Assembly: GCA_013368325.1 (NCBI GenBank)
Contig: JAACJK010000184.1
Coordinates: 1-63,511, forward strand
Direction: 5' to 3'
Length of the DNA stretch: 63,511 nt
Origin: Ephemerocybe angulata
Taxonomy: Eukaryota > Basidiomycota > Agaricomycetes > Agaricales > Psathyrellaceae
A program made the translations under genes and the position numbers. Under the pieces are notes generated by a model that ran no database searches, had not been told where the DNA came from, and saw nothing but the letters and a program-made list of their open reading frames with translations. Within the stretch, counting starts at the first letter, position 1; each line of letters begins with the position of its first letter. Shown here in pieces: positions 57,588 to 63,511 of the stretch.

Positions 57588-58655
57588 CAAGATGAGTTCG
57601 AGGGTTGTTTTCGCTTTTCTTTTGTCTTCCACCGTGAAGGCTAAGTCCGAATGGATCGTGTCACGATGCTAGGAGACATGATTTCAAGTTGATGCTGACC
57701 GGAACATGAAGCAGACACCGTCGCATGGAATGGGGTGCGGGTGCTGTCGCGCTCTGATTGGAAAACCACCTGAGTCCGAATGCGACATGGGCAGCATACC
57801 ACTGCGCAGAGCGATACTCCCTGTCATATCCACCTACTCGACGTCGCTCCAAACGCGCCCACGGCGGTCCGAGCGGATCTACAGGACGTTACCGGGAGAC
57901 GCACCTGGCAGGGTGGGGCGGCATGGTTAGACTGGAAAAAGGTGGAGCGTCAGGACGGGGGACCATGCGAGAGCCTGCGAGAGCGTACCGAATAAGCGCC
58001 CGAGCTTACCCGTATCCTACGCATAAGCGACCTCCAGATGGTGCAGGCCAGGAGGTTAACTTCGCAAAGCATGGTGTTGCATGGTCCCCCTTCGCGTAGC
58101 CTGACGTGGCGGACGAGCGTCTCTGCTGATTGATAGGTCAGTAAACGGTACCCATATAGACGATGAGGCCAGATCTTGCCGACGCAGAGAACTTCGCTTA
58201 CCGATTACTGGCGGTGTGCTCAGTACTACCAGAGCAAGGGATAGTGCCGACACGGAGCACGATAAGATGATGTCAAGGAGTTGCAATCACAAGACAATGC
58301 CAAACAGGTGTTTGCCGGCGCGTCAATCAAAGGACGATGCCAAACAGGGGGTGGGCGCGGCAACCACCGGGGCCGTCGACCACACTACCCTTTAATCCGT
58401 CCCTATGTCATTCATCGCACGGAGCGCCGTCGGTAGCGACTTATGGGGGAGACAGATGGGCAAACCGGTGGATAGATACGGAGGGACAGCCGCTGTGGGA
58501 TGGTCCAGGTCCCCTGATTCAGAGGAGAGATGAGGAAGTTCATCGTACGTTCTGAGTTATCTGCAAATGATAAGCGAGCGCCTAACAGACATACTGCGAA
58601 GATGGCAGGCGGCGCCCACAGTTGGAGAGCGAAGATGGTCTGTACACATATCCGG
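57588..58655 (-). other. Unassigned region with hydrophobic minus-strand exons
   Basis: Two hydrophobic stretches read on the minus strand: LWAPPAIFAVCLLGARLSFA at about 58600, after a GTACAG acceptor, and LLDIILSCSVSALSLALVVL near 58250, followed by a GTAAGC donor and an ATCAG acceptor. They may be membrane-helix exons of a gene upstream of family A module 2, possibly equivalent to gene C, but no start or continuous frame could be assembled. Confidence 0.3.
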
Positions 58656-61600
58656 TTAGTCTCTAATATATACAGCCAAAGATGCCACATTTCCCCCCAT
58701 TACAGAGAGAGAGCGGAGCTGACTGGTAGTCCTTAAAGTAAACTCGTACTCCAGCTTACCCTCATTGACCATACCGTCGTAGGCGTACACCCGCATATCA
58801 TGGTCCACAACTCTCGAAGCGAAGTGATTTCCACCCCAGTACACCACGCCCGCTAACCTGTACCTGCAATCAGACAGTTCCATCAAGCTATTAACAATTA
58901 AGCGCTTCTTCACTGTTGCGAGCGGTAGGTTGGGCAACTCGACGCACATGAGGGATGGATACTCGTGTTCAATCATGAGGTCTCCCGCACACTCATCACA
59001 CTGACCTGACACACGCTCTAAGGAGGCCAAATACCTTGCCACTGACTCGTCTCTAGTAAGGGTTGTCCTCATTACGGTATACCGTCCGATCCCCTCGAAC
59101 ATGAACCCGGGGATCCGCCGATGACAACCGAAACAGAGGCGGTGGGTCGTGTTGGAAGGATCGGTCGGTGGAGGCACACCGTTAACAGCTCGGGTGAGAG
59201 AGTAGAGGTCAGCACCAAGTTGCCCCTTCGGAAACCCTACAGGGTCCATCTCCCACAAGATGGTCCGAAGGCGCAGTCTGCAACTGTCTAGAGGCAGGTC
59301 ATCAGCGTGCGCTGCAGCGAAAGGTCGAAGGCATACGGGAGGATCTGACTGTCACCACAAATCGACCTAAGGAAAGTGCTATCCCGGCCATACCAAATGT
59401 ACCGCAAAATGGTGAAGTACGAGTCGTACGCACAGCTCCAGTTCACATCATCCCATTTCCAGCTATGTACCCAGCCCGGTTCGTGTGCGATAGGTTGAAC
59501 CACGCGAGCGGAAGCACCTGGTACAACTAACCTCTGCACCTTAGAAGGTCGAACATCCTCGCACAGACTCTGTTCCGCCTTTCGTTTACTCGATTGTAAG
59601 CCGATCGTTTCTGCGACATGAACCATTTTTCGGAACTTCGACTGACGTTCCTCACACCAGACAGATCGCCTGCCTTCCTCTTTCGAGAAGCGATATCAGC
59701 TTTTGTCGCGGCCTGCATTCTCTGCCAAGCTTTGTACGAAAGTATAGTGGAGGCACGAAGACGCTGCACCACAGCAGGGGGGAGAGTGCCCTCGAACCTC
59801 CCTTTCGTGATCTCGTCCAGTGTATCTATGACCCTATACTCCTGACGCAGGTAGCCAGATATGCCCCCGGTGAGTTTAGATTCTTTAAAGTCTCTCAATA
59901 TAATGGTGGATGCTGCGCTTGTGCCCCTCGAAAGAGCGGTGTACATAGCCTGATGGTTACGAGAGCGCAAAAGATCGACGACGTTCACCTCGCGTGTTTT
60001 ACCCTGCGAGGCATAGTCGGTCATAGCGAAATTTAGGAGCACAGGTACCTGCTGGCGGGAGATGTGGATGCCGGCGTCGTTGGGGAGAACGGCGCGAAGC
60101 GCTGTGGACATTCGGGTGAGTGGAACGACATTCTCTTCTAGATGTGGGAGCTTTATGTTGTCCTTCGGATTAACTAGTTTAACAAACAGTACTTCGAGGG
60201 CGAAGCGGCCGGGAAAACCTGGGATCTCCTGGCTAGTCCAACCTTTGACCACCGCTTCCTGCCCCTTGGTAATACCAAGCTCCGTCGCGTCATTATTACG
60301 GATCATAACAGGCATACCAATACATAATGGTAGACATGCGGGTATGTGTTCGCTGGTATAGGGAGGGGATCTCCACAAGGCCTCTTGCACCGCCGGAGTA
60401 AGTCTTATCTTTGGTTCGTTAGTGTCTCTCGCGGGCTTCTGCCTAACCCGCCCCTTTCCTCTTCCCTGCCTATCTACAGAGTAGAACATGTGCAGCGGGC
60501 GGTTATTCTCGCGTGCAAATCGAATGGCATTCATAGCGTTGATTTGATCTTTATGCGTATTCCAGGCGGTGATTACTGAAACATCGCACCACATGGGATC
60601 ACCGAGATTGAGAGCAGGTTATTGCTCGGGATTCGAGACCGAAGGAACTCTAAATCCGCTTCGGTACAGTCTTTATATCGCATGTGCTCTAAACAGGTTC
60701 GCAGTGAGTCCTCAGCTGCATCTGAAGTGTTCGTCTGCCTCATGTTCTGGCGGAGCACGACGACCGTGACAAATAGATTCCACAACAAGAGACCCAGCGT
60801 GTTTCCTGGTCTGTCTGACTCTGCCTAGGTCGCTGTACCTTCGATACTTCTCCGCTGTAAAGCGATAGACCTCTAGCGGGAGGGAGTTGTGCGAAGTCTC
60901 CAGCTACGATGATGCTGAGGCCGCCAAAAGGCATGTCTTCTAGGGTTGTGACATCTTTAGGCGTTTATCTATAAGATAGAGGTCCTGGCAGGACACCATA
61001 GAAATTTCGTCCATGAAAATGTAGTCGACGCCTCTCATTCGGAGGCGAGCTTCGTCAAGAGCTCGACCCCCGCGAGGAGCATATGCACGTCGGTCGCCTG
61101 TAGCGACACCCAGATACGAGTGATAGGTAGAGCCGCGAACGACGGATGCCGCGGCACCGGTTGGGGCTGTCACAGCCATACGGTTCGCCTCAGATCGGAT
61201 GGTGAACCAGTACCTGAGGGAGTCTATCACCCGCGTCTTGCCCGTCCCCCCCATTCCACCTATGTACATCAACAATGGGGCGGGGGACACAGATATAGAG
61301 TGTCTTGCAACGATTGAGAACGCTCTCCGCTGTTCCTCATTGAGCGAGTACTTGGTGACTGCTTCTGTTAGTTGTGCCTGCACGTCAGCGTCGCGAGTTC
61401 GAACTCCGACAAGAATAGGGCGCCGGGCAAAACACGAGCATCGTTACGACCTTGACGCCATCGTACGCAGGGTCCTTCCGAACCCACATCGTCGTCGTGA
61501 GCCAGTATGTGCCCTTTCGCATTCACCAACCTCGAATCTAACACCTCTTTTCGCGCCGCTGAAACCACAGATTTCCACTTATTCGGTCCCATCATGCGGT

Positions 61601-63511
61601 CTGGCGCGAAGGAATCCTCTGTCGAGCGGGTCTGGGAGGACACGCTGTCGACCGTCCACCCGGCTGACTGCATGACAGCCTCTACCTCTTTCATTTGATC
61701 TAACTTTCTGGGACCACACACCAATACCGCTCTCCTCCAACAGAACCGCATCGAGGACGTCTGCCACGTCGGCGTCATCAGGACACTCCTCCTCTTCGTC
61801 CTCAGTATCTAAATCAGCATCCTTATCGTACTGAGCGGCGACCTGGAGCTTCAGCTGTGCGTGGTAGTCATCACGAGCACGTAGCATTCATGTCGGATGT
61901 TCATGTTGCTGATTATCTGAAGGTGCCTATCTGAAAACGAATACCTATCGAACGCTGCATCCCAACTTTCGCATGACGACTTCAAATCGAGCGGAGACCT
62001 CCAGGGTACGAAGAGAGTGAGTATAGTGCAACAATAGTACTCGCGATCGTCTCCATCGGGTCTCGGTAGATAAGCCCCGAGGAAGTTGGGGACGACAGTC
62101 TGCATCCTTCGGACATCGTAAGCAATGCGATGGGACTTGAATAGAGGATGCCCTCTCTGATAGCATAAGAGCGTCTTCGACGGATTTTTAACACCCACCA
62201 CTGACTTACGGACGCTACACTGGATCCAGTCATACAACATACCGCGGTAAGCTCTTCGGGTCTCATCATGTAGTCGTCGACACTTGACCGACTCAAAATC
62301 CTTCCGTAGGTCCGTTTGATCGCCACAGAGTCCTCTTCGTCCTCGTCGCCGCCGTCGTCGAAGCAGGGCTCAACGTCTTCCATTTCATGGTCAATGTCGT
62401 CTCCCACCGGAACGGGGAAGGAGTTGTCCACGGCGCCGTCGTTGGAGCGAGGATTTTCCGCTCTGGGAGGCTTCCTCTGCGGCGGCCCACTCGTTCTGTA
62501 CATACACCACGTAAGTTCGCCAGTATAACTTCTCGAAGGAGTGACTGGAGTAATGATCCGGGTGACCAAGCAGATACATAGCGGCCATAGGACCGCCTAT
62601 CTCGATTTTCGATGTCAGAGAATTTGCCATTTTCATTATAAGTTGCCGGGCTGCATCGTTCTCGGATTTACTTTCTACCCACACGTCTGGATTTCGTTCG
62701 AAGACATCGTATATGGAGGAAAATATTTGGTAGGTCTTCAGACCCATCTTACAGATATAGTCTGCAATATACCCAGCGGTCGCTTTAACAGCTGTACCTG
62801 AGGACAGCGAAGAACAGTCGGTGTTACATCCGAAACAGTACACCATGACATCGTTGACAGTGTTGATGTTGGGCTCATTCTTCATGAGGTGAATATGTCC
62901 CTCTTTGTCTACGACGGTGACCTTGGAGATCTTCCTGGGAAACCTCGCGGTGCACACTTTCTCCTTATTCAGACAGCCTTTCCCAACGATGAGCTGCTTG
63001 TCGACCCCATGACCTTCACGTTTCGCTTAACGAAGCAGGAATGCACGTTGGATCGGTACAGTATATGGTCCACGGTCTCCCGGTAATGGTCCAACCATTT
63101 GTCGACCTCCGAACATTCCTCACAGGTGCAGGAGTCGGCCACTGCAGGACAAGTCGTAAGAGGAGGGACAGGGAGCTTCTGGATTGGGTCTTCGATGACA
63201 GGTGCGTCATGTCCACTCGGATACTTAGAGTCGTCGATTAACGGCTCGACGAGAAGATCGATCTCCTCTGAGTCATCCGCGTCAGGTGCGACCTCAACAT
63301 TGACATCCGACTTAGGGGCAGGCTGGCGCTTAGTAGAGAACTTGGCGCTCATATCCTCCAAAGATCCGGTGAAGAAGTCGCCAGTGTGGCTTCCTTCGAG
63401 ATAGGATATGAGCTCGCTCACGAACTCGCTATCCTTAGCCATCAACCGATCCCTTACCTGTTGAGGACTCAGAGCACAGACTATCCATACCAGCATATGC
63501 AAATGTAAGGT
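58656..63511 (-). mobile_element. Helitron RepHel-peptidase gene, partial and frame-broken
   Basis: The gene enters from the right edge. The first residues are TLHLHMLVWIVCALSPQQVR, in which H-L-H is the HUH motif of the rolling-circle Rep domain. Next come CTARFPRKISKV, NTDCSSLSSGTAVKATAG and the two-tyrosine motif YIADYICK, then LTSKIEIGGPMAAMYLLGHP. The PIF1-type helicase follows: Walker A IGGMGGTGKTRVIDSL, DEISMV, GDFAQLPPA, VLRQNMRQ, SQGKTREVNVVDLL, YTALSRG. A 47-nt intron near 59630 joins it to a papain-like peptidase part: NWSCAYDSYFTIL (Cys), WGGNHFASRV (His), YAYDGM (Asp), ending LAVYIRD at 58656. At least six frame changes without good introns (near 62970, 62465, 61870, 60950, 60800, 60600) suggest the copy is inactive. 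No 3' hairpin-CTRR end was found. Confidence 0.87.

Overview
The window reads as nuclear DNA of a mushroom-forming basidiomycete (Agaricomycetes). The reasons are: almost every gene is cut by 45-70 nt introns with GTRNGY donors and CTNAC-like branch points; there are expanded F-box families, a secreted DUF1996 protein with a fungal cellulose-binding module (CBM1), a fungal-type Helitron, and many lineage-restricted spliced genes. No rRNA, CRISPR or bacterial operon structure was seen, and I could not confidently find a tRNA. All splice models were read by eye and are approximate unless exact junctions are given.

Layout. 0-8.7 kb: lineage-restricted genes, including one with a clean tandem exon-intron duplication (3.4-3.6 kb), a proline-rich gene with repeated KPEAQE exons and a SUMO-interaction-like motif (4.6-7.4 kb), and a first member of 'family B' (7.6-8.7 kb). 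9.0-11.2 kb: a 12-unit satellite built of 188-bp and 146-bp units. 11.7-13.8 kb: a mobile element with perfect 85-bp terminal inverted repeats, holding two convergent genes that are both cut off at the same internal junction (a DUF6589-like protein and a RecQ-like helicase). 14.4-26 kb: three F-box genes (one frameshifted), an unknown acidic protein, and the DUF1996-CBM1 gene with an extra copy of its CBM1 exons. 27.3-32.4 kb: a complete SMC6 gene (SMC5/6 complex, DNA repair). 30.5-49.5 kb: a 9.2-kb direct duplication that starts inside SMC6. Its second copy carries only the 5' part of SMC6, and about 8.7 kb of it shows no difference that I could see. 49.8-51.6 kb: two small related genes (family D). 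52-57.6 kb: a two-gene module (family A then family B) on the + strand facing a diverged copy of the same module on the - strand, tail to tail, with a broken gene C outside. 58.7-63.5 kb: a decayed Helitron (HUH/Y2 Rep, PIF1 helicase, papain-like peptidase) running off the right edge.

The housekeeping anchor is SMC6; the secreted DUF1996-CBM1 protein fits plant-biomass degradation. Most of the rest is accessory sequence: transposons, tandem repeats, and fast-evolving gene families in duplicated blocks. Best candidates for something undescribed are the inverted A-B modules with their repeated family B architecture, the TIR element carrying DUF6589-like and helicase genes, and the SMC6-anchored duplication. 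Several single-base frameshifts could be assembly errors and should be checked against reads before any gene is called dead.
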